Assembly (NCBI GenBank): GCA_024345305.1
Contig: BRON01000003.1
Span: forward strand, 2,108,001 to 2,172,000
Length of the DNA: 64,000 nt
Direction: 5' to 3'
DNA from: Mrakia gelida
Taxonomy: Eukaryota > Basidiomycota > Tremellomycetes > Cystofilobasidiales > Mrakiaceae
Numbering within the stretch: position 1 is the first letter of the stretch; every line of letters begins with the position of its first letter. Below are positions 1-18,601 of this stretch, one piece after another. The notes under the pieces are model-generated. The model was not told where the DNA came from. It made no database searches and saw only the letters and a program-made list of their open reading frames with translations. Made by a program: the position numbers and the translations under genes.

Positions 1-444
1 TGGACTGAGCTGTGAGCTCGAGAGACGCTAGGCCTCTCTTGAAGCTCGTACGCTGGCGACTGGTCCATACCGTATGGAGGTGGATGCGAGGGGTGAACTG
101 GAGCTGACACCCTGCAGTAGAAGCGAGAGGGAGAGAAAGACGTTGAGGGAGGAACGAGAAGACAGAGAGCGAGTCTGTCACTTCCCGATTTGGACCACCC
201 TGACAGAATCTACGGATCGCCGCCATCCGATAAGGACGGAAAGATGCTGTCCGAAAAGAACTTGTGAGGAGGAAGAGGTCGCGCTAGGGAGGGAAGGGGT
301 TGGAGGAAGGAAGGAGGGGGATGTGAGCTCGACGATTTCGTTTCGACGCCTCCGCCTTGTGCGTTCAAAATGGTTGGTTGAGAGAAGTGCGATATCTGGA
401 CGTGTATCCGCGAGAAACAGGAGTTCAAGGCGCGAGAATGCCTC
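1..444. other. Unassigned flank left of the duplicated segment
   Basis: I see no convincing gene here. Open frames on both strands lack splice-compatible continuation or recognisable motifs. The 12-base stretch GCGACTGGTCCA at 56-67 recurs inverted at 3386-3397, just outside the other end of the left duplicated arm, but a 12-base inverted match over 3.4 kb is not rare by chance. The segment shares no clear similarity with the right arm, so it lies outside the duplication. Confidence 0.5.
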
Positions 445-592
445 TTTCTGAGCATGAAAAGTGCAGTGAAGGGTGAGGGAGAGACGACGAGGAACGGACC
501 CAATCCAAAGGGAGGCGAGGAAGCTCAACTTCGCTTCTTCCTTCCCTCCCTCTTCTTCCTTCCCAACGACCAGCCTCCCCCATCCTCGAACC

Positions 593-2154
593 ATGTCCAT
601 CCTCCTTCCTTCTCCTCTCCTTCCTTGGGACGTCATCGCGCACATCATCGAAGCCAACTGGATCGAACCCGTCGACATCACCGTCCGAGAAACGCTCACC
701 TTGTTCGTTCCTCGCTCGAACCGGTTTGGAGCTCGGGCGGTCGCTATGATGGAAAGGAGAAAGGAGATCTTCCCTTGGATGACGTTGAGCCTACGTTGTA
801 CCATTCCGTGGTCTATTGAAGAGAGCGGTCGAGCTAATCTCCTTCTTTCTCGCCCAGGTCTCGAAGGAAACCAACGTTCGGCCCTCCTCCTCCTTCTCTC
901 TCATCGAACGTCTCACTCACTGACTCTGTTCTCGTCGTTCTTGTTTCTCGTTACAGAGAATTGCCTCTAGGCTCTACTACCACTGCATCGCTCTCACTAG
1001 TCAGGAATCCCTCGTCAAGTTCACAAACCTCGTTCAGAACCCCTCCTCCTCCCAACCCATCGCCCCTCTCATCCGCTACCTCTCCGTCAACCGGCTCTCA
1101 GAGGACCACGAGGTGATGGAGGAAGAGGAGGCTTTGGCCTGGTGGAAAGAGATGCACATCCTAACGTCGCTCCTCCCCAACCTCGCCGTTCTCAGAGGAG
1201 GGCTTCCTCCGACCAATCATAGTGAGGAGGTCCAGGACGAGATGATGGCTGCGTTGTTGTCTTGCCCTTCGAAGTCCTTGTCAGCAATTAGCAGCATGGG
1301 AATCACCACCAGGAACCAAGCCGACATGCTCTCCCTCATCCAACAATCATCCTCCTCGCTCCAACTTCTTTGGATCTCAGGAATCGATCTGAACGACGCG
1401 GATCCCTCCGGCCTCCTTCCTTCTTCCCTCACCGCTTTCCCTCTCCTTAATTCGGTAGTCTACAATGACTTCGCTCATATGGGACCCATCGTACTTCCTC
1501 TCTCTTCCTCCGACTGGATCCTCCCCGCCCTTCGAACCCTCCAGATCGACGCCTCCCCTTTCATCCTCCCGATCATCCAAACCCACGGTCCCAATCTCCA
1601 AGAGCTCGGTTTCGAGGATCAGTCGTTCGACGACGAGGCCACCTACGAGTCGTGGTTTGGACTTTGTCCCAGCCTCGAGACGTTCGCTTGGGAGGTATGG
1701 GAACCGCTCGACGAGTGGGACGACCGACCCGTCGCGTTCAACTTCGTCTCGCCCGTCACCTCCGTTCGAACGATCACCATCTCCAACCGCTCCGAGTACG
1801 AAGAAGCTCCTACTCCCTCACTCGTAGATGGGATCGTCCCTCTCACGGTCAATAGGACGAACTTCCCCTCCCTCGAACGCGTCGTCTTTGGAAGTCACGT
1901 CGAGATCTCGAGGACGTGAGTCTCCCTTCTCATTCGCTTCCTTCCCTCTCTCTTCTCCTCTCTGACCTTCCCTTTTGTCTCCTTCATCCCTTCCAGTCTC
2001 CTCGACTGGGGTGAAAGCCTCGTCAAGCAAGGCGTCGTCGTCGAATGGATTCGATCAGGTTCGTTCCCTTTCCCTTTTTGCGACGAGCCTTGCCCTTTCT
2101 TCGTTACCCGCTGACCACCTTCATCTCGGTCGGCTTATTCTGCATACAGTTTAA
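593..2154 (+). pseudogene. F-box-like/LRR-like protein, left copy, with a damaged first splice donor
   Basis: The predicted protein starts MSILLPSPLLPWDVIAHIIE, an F-box-like helix. A long exon with leucine-rich spacing follows (1113-1919 is one open stretch containing WILPALRTL and NFPSLERVVFGSHV), then a short exon encoding a tail near LLDWGESLVKQGVVVEWIR; the stop is at 2152-2154. F-box proteins usually link substrates to SCF ubiquitin ligases; that role is inferred. It is paralogous to the minus-strand gene at 19555-21026, with roughly two thirds of residues alike in the main exon. Intron 1 in that copy begins ACG|GTGAGC; here the same place reads ACGTTGAGC (782-790), so the GT at the exon edge is lost. 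A GT one base upstream would shift the frame. The rest is open, so this is either a young pseudogene or a shorter protein from a downstream methionine such as 1113. Confidence 0.6.
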
Positions 2155-2657
2155 TCCATCGACGTGACGAGGAGAATCGTCGGTGGTTGGCTTTGGAAGG
2201 GAAGGGAGACGGGAGTCAGTCGCGTGAGTTTCGTTCGACCCAACCTCTTCGCGACTCCTCGTGTCTTTGCTGACCATCTCTTTCTCTACTCTCCCTCTCT
2301 TTCGTCTTCCTTTACAACCAGTGTCTAGATTTCGGGTCATCTCGTCGGGGATCACGTCGTCCGAGGAGGGTCTGGGAAACGGAGTTGGACTCGGGACGAC
2401 GGGTCGAGGAGGAGAGCTGGGCTTTGGCTGGGATCAGATGAGTCTTCGTTCGTTCAATCATCGAATCCTGCTCGCATCAAGTCCTCGAAGGTGTCAAAGA
2501 GGAAGCGAGGAGAAGGAGGAGGGAGGTCTTCGAGCTCGAAACCCCGAAACACAACGCGTCTTCTTTCCTTTCGTCGAGCAGCAAGGTCAAAGCGAGAAGA
2601 GATCATCAAGAGAGGGTTCGTTTCAGTCATAAAGTAGCCACAACAGTATCTAGTAAT

Positions 2658-2984
2658 CTAGAACCCAGCCTCCTTCGCCGCATCCTCCCAGAACCCACCC
2701 ATCATCCCCTCCAGATCCTCCACCGACGAGATCGTGACGCTCCTCCTCTCCCTCTTCGCCGCTCGCTCCCTGATTTCCTTCTTCGATGGCTTGCTAGGCG
2801 AGATGGGTTGCTTGGGGATGATAGAGTCCTTGGATCGTTTGGAGGTTGAGGAGAGGATGAGGCGAGCGACGAAGTTGGGAGGGGAGGTTCGGTCGATGGT
2901 TGAAGAGGATCCGAGGACGAGGAAGGGAGAGGTTGAGAAAGGGTAGGAGGAGAGAGGGGTGTTGGTTGAGGAGGAGGAGAACAT
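2658..2984 (-). CDS. 108-aa protein of unknown function, left copy
   Basis: This is an intronless 108-codon frame. I do not recognise the family. The N-terminal half is Ser/Pro/Thr-rich, the middle is basic (around SKPSKKEIRERAAKRERR), and the protein ends in a short acidic, aromatic segment, SVEDLEGMMGGFWEDAAKEAGF without its first two residues. No signal peptide or membrane segment is visible. The partner at 18602-18928 has the same length and differs at 7 of 108 residues. By hand count about 16 further codon differences are synonymous, which suggests selection on the protein. It is transcribed toward the F-box-like gene, leaving a duplicated spacer of about 500 bases. The upstream side is a G/T-rich tract (A/C-rich on the coding strand) that probably holds its promoter. 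Confidence 0.65.
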   Translation of the reverse strand: MFSSSSTNTPLSSYPFSTSPFLVLGSSSTIDRTSPPNFVARLILSSTSKRSKDSIIPKQPISPSKPSKKEIRERAAKRERRSVTISSVEDLEGMMGGFWEDAAKEAGF

Positions 2985-3502
2985 TGTTTTGGTTCGGTTT
3001 GGATCGGATTGGTTTGGGTGAGGAGGTTGGTGTTTGAGAGTTGGGTTGCGAAAGGGAGGGAGAGATGAGTTGAGTTGGTTTGGGTTGGAAGAGTGAAGTT
3101 AAGACTGATGTGGTTGATGAGAGACTCCTTCAGTCCAAATCGAGTCGTCTCTTGTACTCAGTACACCATGTCAGTCTCTCTTCGCACTCTCAGAAGGAGG
3201 AGGGAAGGAAAGAGGAAGTGAAGTCGAAGTTCAGGGGTCGACGCGTCGACTTCCCTTTGATCTGGTCGAGATGAAACGAGGGACCGTCTCCGTGCCTTCG
3301 CTCAGGTTCTCCCTCACCGTTTCGTACTGTTTCTTGACTACCCGACCTTATAGAGAAGCCGATCAGCTCGACTCGCAGCTCACAGTGGACCAGTCGCGTT
3401 GCCTCGACTCAGACGAAAGCGCGTCGCCCTCGTTTCCCTGAGCTGCTTCGAGACGTCAACGATTGAAACCATAGACGAACAAGAAGCTAAAAGAAACATA
3501 GA

Positions 3503-4638
3503 TCAAAGCTTAGAAAGGCTGTCGAGCTTCGTCTTCACCTCTGTTGAACGAAAAGAGATCAGTCAGCTCTCGACGGAGTTCCCTTCGCCTTCGACGCGGG
3601 ACGAGAATGGACCCACCGTTCTTCATCAGTCCTTCCGGGAGCAATTCGAGTGCCGAACGGTCTGAGGAGCGCATCGATAAGAAGACCAGGTCAGCTTCTC
3701 TCTGTGCGAGCTCAAAAGTAATCGAGGCGAGAACGCGTCGTTCGAACTCACAAGACTCCTCAGCCTCCTTCTCCGCTCCTCCCTGGAGTACCAGCCCGTC
3801 TCCCAGCCTGACCCAACCCTTCCCATTCTTCGCATCGAGCTTGACAGCTTCTCTCGCGTCCGCGACTGCTTCCGACGCGTTTCCAGCCTTGAGGTTGGCG
3901 AGGGATCGGTTGGTGAAGAGGAGGGAGGAAGGGTGAAGATTGATCGCGTCGGTGTACTTTCCGATCGCCTCAGGGTAGGAGCCAGATTGGAAGAGTTTCT
4001 GTGCGAGAGAAAGAAGAGCAAGAAAGGAACAAGGGAAGCGCGTCTCAGCAAAACGAGATGATCACGTCAAGGAGGAGGAAGGAAAAGCCAGGCTCACATT
4101 TCCGTCCGACTTGAAGGCTTCGACCTCCGCTGGAAGAGGAGGAAGAGGAGGGTTCGGACCTGCGTGAGACTTGACGAGCTTGGTGAGACCTGCTGGGTCG
4201 GCTCCTTGGAGCTGAGGAGGGGAAAGAAAAGAGGAGAGAACGTCAGCTTCCCATGCTCGACGAGGTGAAGGAGCTCGAGACCCACCGTCTGAACCACGAC
4301 CCCCGCCTTGATCGCAAGGAACGTAGGCATAGCTGAGACCTTGTACTTCTTGGCGATGGCCTGCTGAGCGTCTACATCGACTCGGAGGAACTTGGATTGG
4401 GGAAACGAGCCGGCGAGGGAGGTGTACTTTGGCGCGATGGTCTGCGAGGAGAAAGCGAGCGTTTTGGTCAGCAAAGAGCTCGATTCTATACATGTACAGC
4501 CCTAAGTATACATTCCTTGCACGGCTGGCACCAGATTGCATGAAAGTCTACGAAAACCGTCTCTCCAGAGGCTGTGGCAGCTCGAAGGGACTCGTTCCAG
4601 GTCTTGGTCGAGTCGATCTCGATGGGAGCGGAGGACAT
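3503..4638 (-). CDS. Thioredoxin-like protein with C-terminal TPR repeats
   Basis: The protein opens MSSAPIEIDSTKTWNESLRA and has a thioredoxin fold with active site WCQPC, then KFLRVDVDAQQAIAKKY and the cis-proline region SAMPTFLAIKAG. A linker leads to a TPR-like part (KLFQSGSYPEAIGKYTDAI, then LLFTNRSLANLKAGNASEA). The spliced end reads NEVKTKLDSLSKL. Thioredoxin-TPR proteins are usually cytosolic thiol reductases or chaperone cofactors that bind Hsp70/Hsp90 tails; that role is inferred. At least four introns are needed. The best donor after the active site is a GTACAT that adds a few residues following WCQPCK. Glutamine replaces the usual glycine of WCGPC. Both cysteines are kept, so redox activity is plausible. 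Confidence 0.85.
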
Positions 4639-4907
4639 GGCTTGAGCTTGAGCGAGTTTTGAAGCGAGGTGGAGGTCTGTTAGGTTGCTGTGGTTGAGGG
4701 GAGGTGAGAGTGAAGCTGAGAAATCCTTCTTGTTCGAAGCTGGCCGTTGGTGGGAACGAGAGGATCAGTCAGCGAAAAGGAAGGAAACGTCGAGCTCAAA
4801 CAAGGCCGAGATCGTTCGAGCTCGTTCCCTCCTTCCCCTTCGTCTCTTCACTCCAACCTCCAACTCCCTTATCCTTACCATTTCCTTCTATTCACTCGCC
4901 TCTCAAC

Positions 4908-6194
4908 ATGCCTCCTCGCCCTCGTAACCTCAAGCTTCCTCTGTCGGCCTTCACGAGCTCTACAGCGGCGGAGGAGCTTTCGTCCGGTCCTGTCTTCAAG
5001 TCAACCATCGACGCTTCCGTCGACGTGGCCGCTCTCAAGGACGAGGCTGGTCTTGGATTCGCAGGATGGGAGTCAGAGAGTGGAAGGAAGGTTGCGGGTG
5101 GTGTTGCGGTCGTCAGGTGAGTCTAGGGAGCTCTCAGGAGGGTCGGATAGTCGAGGGAAGGGGAGAAGGAGCTGGGCTCAAACGTCGAGTCGAGCAGCCC
5201 GGTCCTTCTCTCGCTCCCCCCATGCGGATTTTCGCCTTTATATCTTTCTTGGAAGCTGACCTGATATCGTTGCTTCCATCTTACCTCCTTGATCAGGTCT
5301 GAAACCCTCCCCTCGACCTCCTCGCCTCAGATCCTCCGAACGGTCCCATTGTACCCGATCCCTCTTCCCTCCTCGGTCGTCCCAGCTCCCTCCTCCCTTA
5401 TCGAGTTCGAGATCACCAAGCCCGCCGACGAAGTGATCTGGGCCGAGATTGAACGAGTTCTGGATACCGTCGTTGGAATCGCTAGGGAGGTCAGAGACGA
5501 GGAGGCGGAGAGCAAGATGGATCTGGACGCTGCTGAGGACGACGAGCTGAAGACCAGGGAGTTCAAGAACGTTGTTCTGTGTGAGTACAAAACGTAGCTA
5601 GACTTAATGCCATTCTGATCCTGTTCGTGGCTGAGGTTCGTCTCTTTCGCGTTTCGTTTTCAGCCAACCTCCTCCCTCCTCCACTCCTTTCCAACCTCTC
5701 TCCCACCCTCCTCCCCGGAAACCCCGACTACCAGGCCTACACTCAACAGATCACCGCTCTTTCCCTCATCCCTGGACTCTCTCTCAAGTTCCTTCCTCCT
5801 TCAGTCCTCGAGTCACCCTCCGCAACGGGGGTAGGATGGTGGGAAGACGAGGAAGCGCTCATCAGGTTCGTCGCGCGTTTCATCTCTCTCCTGTCTTTCT
5901 CGCGTTTTCCAAGAGCCTGACCCCCTTTTCCTTCTTCTTCTTCGAATCAGCGTCATCTCACACTACCTCATCCCCTGCCTCGACTCCTTCGGCTCCCACC
6001 GCATCGTCTTCGGAGCCTCGCCAGCTCCTCTTGCAGCCGGAGTCGAGTCGACCTCCGCCGTCTTCTCTCCCAGGAAGGACTGGCACGCTCTCGTCCTCAA
6101 GGTCTTCAAGTCCATCAAGCTGGATGCGGTCAGTGTTGGAGAGATCATGGGGGCTAGTGCTCAGAGGCTGTACGAGCTCGAGGTCGCCGCCTAG
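4908..6194 (+). CDS. Amidohydrolase-like (TIM-barrel) protein
   Basis: The spliced protein starts MPPRPRNLKLPLSAFTSS. The reading continues through DEVIWAEIERVLDTVVGIAR and NPDYQAYTQQITALSLIPGL and ends DAVSVGEIMGASAQRLYELE plus VAA. The segment SHRIVFGASPAPL followed by the GASAQRLYEL ending resembles the last strand and closing helix of amidohydrolase-2 type TIM-barrel enzymes, where a phrase like 'rIlFGSD.P' and 'GNAARLY' is usual. Here the metal-binding Asp of that phrase is replaced (GASP rather than GSDP) and no N-terminal HxH is evident, so catalysis is doubtful. Four exons are joined by GTGAGT or GTTCGT introns. The promoter lies in the 269 bases shared with the divergent thioredoxin-TPR gene. 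Confidence 0.6.
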
Positions 6195-6655
6195 CTTAGC
6201 TCAACTTCGGACGCGTTTCACTTCGCTTCCCTCCCTCGCTCTTCGTTTTTGCTTTTGATTCTCTCGTTATCGTTTCGCTCGACCCATCCCACCTACCCAT
6301 CATCTGGCATCACCCCCTACATACTCGCTCTGTTTATTCACCCGCTCTCGACTCGACTCGTTCGCTACCATACCTCCCCTCACTCGCTCGCTCGCTCGAA
6401 TATATCTGCTTTCCCTGCTCGCGACGCGTTCTCTCCTTCCTCCTCCGCCATCGTCAGAGAGAACATCGATGGAGCAAAGGCAGAATACAACGAAAGAAGT
6501 CTAGTGTAAACAAACCTTGAGCGGGCGGCAGCGTCCAAAGGAGGGAGCAAAGAAAGAAAACAAAGAGATGGAGAACAAAACGACAACGAGCGACGAGGGT
6601 CTTCCTCGTCCAAAATACGTACTGGTACAAAAAACCGTTCCACCCCTAGCGTCTA
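6195..6655. other. Convergent 3' spacer
   Basis: This 461-base spacer lies between two converging genes and should contain both 3' untranslated regions. It has several CTCGCTCG-like short repeats near 6380-6400. I see no gene, RNA or repeat of note. Confidence 0.5.
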
Positions 6656-7444
6656 CTACCGACCCCCCAGGTCAACCAAATCTCCTTCCACCTCTCCTTC
6701 CCAAATCCCAAGCTCGAACTCGAGCTCTCCCAGCTCCTCGTCGTCGTGGTCATCGATCAATGAAGGCCGATTCGGCGCGCCTGTTGAGGTCGAAGGTGGA
6801 GGGAGAGGGCGAGGGAGTGGAGGAGAGATGAGGAGGGTGATGGATAGGGAAGGGCGATAGCGATGCGAGGTGGATGGGAGGGGTAGTGATGTTGGTGGTG
6901 AAGGAGTTTTGAGAACAGCACAGACGGGCTGCGAAGAGGGAGGGAGGGATGAGCTTCGACGTTCGTTGTCTCGGGGAGATAAGGAGTAGGAACCAGAACA
7001 AGCAGAGAACGAGAAGAGAGAGCACTCACCTGCCACTGATCCATACTCAGAGGTTCTAAGCTCCCTTTGGAAGCTCCCATGATCTCTGTCATTTCTGGTC
7101 TGGGACCTAAAGGAGTGGAAGGTCGAGCGAAGCGAACCCACTCTCCTCGCCAGGCGAGGTCTCGTCGAGTATCCTCTGGATCTGGACCTCGATAGCGGCC
7201 GTAGAGCCAGCCTCCGATGACGAGACAGAAGAAGAGAGCGGCGGCTGAGCCAACGCTGATCTAGATATCAAAAAAAAGGAGAGGGGTTGAAGGTCAGGAA
7301 AGGAAGGGAGGGAGGAGCGCTGAGCTGTGTGACCTCGGTTGAAGAGGAACGAACGATGAAGGTGTTGGCCTGGAAGGAAATGAGTGAGATCGGGTCAATT
7401 CTGAGTTGTGAGATAGATGCAGAGACGTCTTGGGAACTGACCAT
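6656..7444 (-). CDS. Small single-pass membrane protein, unknown function
   Basis: A long exon encodes ISVGSAAALFFCLVIGGWLY, one hydrophobic membrane segment, followed by a basic GRYRGPD and a soluble part (DLAWRGEWVRFARPSTPLGP). A second exon is proline-rich and ends acidic (DDHDDEELGELEFELGIWE) before a stop at 6656-6658. The 5' end is inferred. One model starts with the ATG at 7442-7444, whose codon is followed directly by a GTCAGT donor, then a 15-base exon encoding ANTFI with a GTTCGT donor, giving an N-terminal signal anchor MANTFI-ISVG. The alternative reads through the first of these introns and starts MVSSQDVSAS. I do not recognise the family. It is divergent from the ABC transporter gene. 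Confidence 0.55.
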
Positions 7445-7643
7445 GAGTGTAGGGAGAAGCCGAGTTTTGTTTGGCTATGAGGGTTGGGGAACCAAGAGAG
7501 GGACGACGACCTCGGGCGAGCTGAAGGAGAAGAGCGAAACTCAACGCATGCTGCCTTGCCCCCTCCCTTCTCCTCTCCTTCCCTTCCAACGCCCAACTTC
7601 GAAGGAGATACACCTTCCTCCCCATCCCATCGGCTAGAACGAG
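7445..7643. promoter_or_regulatory. Shared promoter of membrane protein (-) and ABC transporter (+)
   Basis: These 199 bases separate two divergently transcribed start codons and must include both 5' untranslated regions and promoters. The stretch just before 7644 is pyrimidine-rich, as is common upstream of fungal start codons. I see no specific binding site that I can name with confidence. Confidence 0.4.
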
Positions 7644-16319
<8,676 letters not shown>

Positions 16320-17634
16320 ATGTCTTCACCCTTTGGGAACTACTCCTTCCCTCCACCTTCCTTACCGGCACCCATCCTCACCAACGGGGGGAGTCGAAAG
16401 AACTCGTTCGCAGGCCTCTCGCTCTCGACTCCTTCGTCGCCCTCCTTCAGCCACAACTCGTCCAAGATCTTTCACGCCCTCCCCCAAGGCTCCAACAACA
16501 ATCGACGGAGGTCTTCGAACCCGCTGGTGTACGCGAGGAAGAGATCGAGAGCAGCTCTTTTCTTCCTCGCTTTCTTCGTCGTAGCAGGCTGGTTGGTGTT
16601 TAGGCGAGAGGTGGGGGGAGGGCTCGAGGCCGCGTCGGCGATTTCTGGTGCTTTCCTGAAGCAAGGGAAGGAAGGAGAGAGGGTCGGAAGGATTAGGATG
16701 AAGGAGATGAGGCAGAAGCTGATGGACGAGCTTTCAGGATCTCCTCGTAAGCAGAATTTCCCGTTCTTTTCAGCCCTTATCGTTCGACCCACACTCCTCC
16801 CTCGAAAGGAGATCTCCGCTCGATCCCCCTCGTTCTGACATCTTCCCTTTCTCCCCTCTCTCCTCTCCTTTCATCTAGGTCGATCCCCTTCTTCGAATCA
16901 TCGAGGAGCAGGATTTTCTCATCCAGCTGGAACGACTGCCGAATCGTCTGCCCCTCCTCCCCCTCCCCTCACTCCCTCCCAAGAGCTCTCAGCCCTCCTC
17001 CTCTTCCTCTCCTCCGCCTCCACCAACGTCCTTCCTTCCACCATCGATCCATCGGTACCCCTCAACCCAGATCACGTCCTTTCTCACTCCCTACCTTCGC
17101 ATCCGACAGCAAGGGACGCCGCCCTCAAGGAGGTGGAAAAGGAGGCTTGGTCGACTTGGCCCGTCGTGCTCGTCGGGAGGGAGGGAGACTTCTGGACGAA
17201 GGAAGCGAGGGAGCTGTTGATCGGAGAGCGGTACTTCGGGAAGAAGCAGGAGGGCCTTGGGATTGTCTACATCGATCGTCGTCGTGAGTCGCTGCATCCC
17301 TCCCATCCCGCTCTCGAGTCCTCGTCGTCGCGTTTCAACCTCCCCATCGTGCCTCGAAATTCGAGCTAACCCAGCCTTTCGCCCTTCTTCTCCCCCAGCC
17401 GATACTCTCGTTCTCACTCCCCTCCTCGCTCGTCTCACCGCAACAGCAGCGATTCCCTCGGTCTTCATCGGAGGAGTGCCGGTCGGAGGATTTGAACGGC
17501 TCAAGACCCTGCACGACTCGAACAAGCTTTCAGGCATCCTCGTCCACGCGGGAGCTACCATCGGCCGAGATCTCGAAGAGAGGAAGGTCAAGGAGCGACG
17601 TATCGCTTTGGCAAAGAGGCAGCAAGGGAAGTAA
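16320..17634 (+). CDS. Membrane-anchored glutaredoxin-like protein without cysteine
   Basis: The spliced frame has three exons. A Ser/Pro-rich cytosolic N-terminus with a basic NNNRRRSSNPLVYARKRSR is followed by one membrane segment (AALFFLAFFVVAGWLVF), so it is a type II protein, as are the Golgi glutaredoxins Grx6/Grx7. The lumenal part has the glutaredoxin layout: strand WPVVLVGREGDFWTKEAREL, then GLGIVYIDRR, then the cis-proline and glycine region AIPSVFIGGVPVGGFERL and KTLHDSNKLSGIL. Where Grx6/7 have the redox CPYS/CSYS motif this protein reads GREGDFWTKEA, and I find no cysteine anywhere in the spliced product. The fold and glutathione-site elements are kept but thiol chemistry is not possible. 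A structural, glutathione-binding or regulatory role is inferred. Confidence 0.75.
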
Positions 17635-18274
17635 AAGTAGAACGACCCTGGGCTCCCTCTCCGGCGTCGCTCGATTTCTTGTTCTCACTGTATTACCTCC
17701 GCTGCTTTCTTTGTTTCGCTCCCTCTTCCCAACTATCTTCCCCACTGCTTATTCTCCTCGCTGTTCCATCATCTCCTCGATTCCTTCTCCTACACACACG
17801 ACCTTCGTTTCTCACCCTCCTTTGCTTCGGCTCCTACCTTCGTTTGCTTCCCTCACTCTCTGAACCTAGACTTCTCACGTCTTTGACCACGCTCCTCTGC
17901 CTTCTCCGCTAGACCTTACTCTGCTTCGCTTTTGCTTTACTCCATATCTCGTCTCGTCTTGGGCCTTTGTTTTCCTCTCCTTCTTTCGGCCAAGTCGTCG
18001 TTCTCCTTTGCTTTCTTTCACTCTTTTGTCTGTTTTAGGTCGTGATCAGGATCCGAATCTTCTACTTATCTGCTCTTGGACTGATCGTCATCTCCTCCGA
18101 ACGCTGAAAGTCCTGTGCCTCGACGAGTCGCACGAGAAAACAACGAGGGTCGCGACGCGTTTCATCGCCGAGTTCGAGCTCGGTTTCGCGTTCACTGACC
18201 CCGATTCCCTGCGAGCTGAGGCGTCCAGACGTAGTATAGGCCTCGCATGCAACGGACGTTGAGATCCTCAGCGA
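17635..18274. other. Spacer before the right duplicated arm
   Basis: This is 640 bases of mainly pyrimidine-rich sequence after the glutaredoxin-like gene; it should contain that gene's 3' untranslated region. Open frames here are low-complexity Ser/Leu/Phe-rich readings of CT-rich DNA. I see no gene or RNA. Confidence 0.45.
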
Positions 18275-18601
18275 AGGCACGGTGTCGGTATCTCGTTTCA
18301 CCTCGACTTGATCAAAGGGAAGTCGACGCGTCGACCCCTGAGCTTCGACTTCACTTCCTCTTTCCTCTCCTCCTCCTTCCAAGAGTGCGAAGAGAGACTG
18401 ACATGGTCCAAAGCGTATAAGGCTGATCTGAAAGAGTGCTGAAGGAGTCTCTCATCAACCACATCAGTCTTAACTTCACTCTTCCAACCCAACCCAAACC
18501 AAACCAACTCAACTCTCTCCCTCGCTTACGCAACCCAACTCTCAAACACCAACCCAACCTCCTCACCCAACCCAAACCAGACCCCAAACCAAACCCAAGG
18601 A

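Larger units (their letters stand above)
445..3305 (+). repeat. Left arm of a ~2.9 kb inverted segmental duplication
   Basis: This segment matches the reverse complement of about 18275-21172 along its length. Matching parts are the leader before the F-box-like gene, the F-box-like coding region, the spacer after it, the 108-codon gene and its upstream A/C-rich tract (G/T-rich on this strand), and a block ending near the shared string AGCGAAGGCACGG. Order and relative orientation are kept, so it is one duplicated block in inverted orientation with about 15 kb between arms. Divergence is substantial, with many substitutions and small indels, so it is not a recent or assembly duplicate. Boundaries are by eye, good to about 20 bases. 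No transposase, reverse transcriptase or clear terminal repeat is visible. Confidence 0.85.

Noticed and set aside
2155..2657. Further coding exons of the F-box-like gene (frame with ENRRWLALEGKGDG and GFGWDQMSLRSFN in both arms)
   Set aside because: The frame cannot be joined in phase to the preceding exon in either copy; similarity can be explained by duplicated non-coding DNA.
56..3397. 12-base inverted repeat (56-67 and 3386-3397) as terminal repeats of a transposon bracketing the left arm
   Set aside because: A perfect 12-base inverted match within 3.4 kb has a fair chance probability, the right arm has no matching ends, and no transposase or target duplication is seen.
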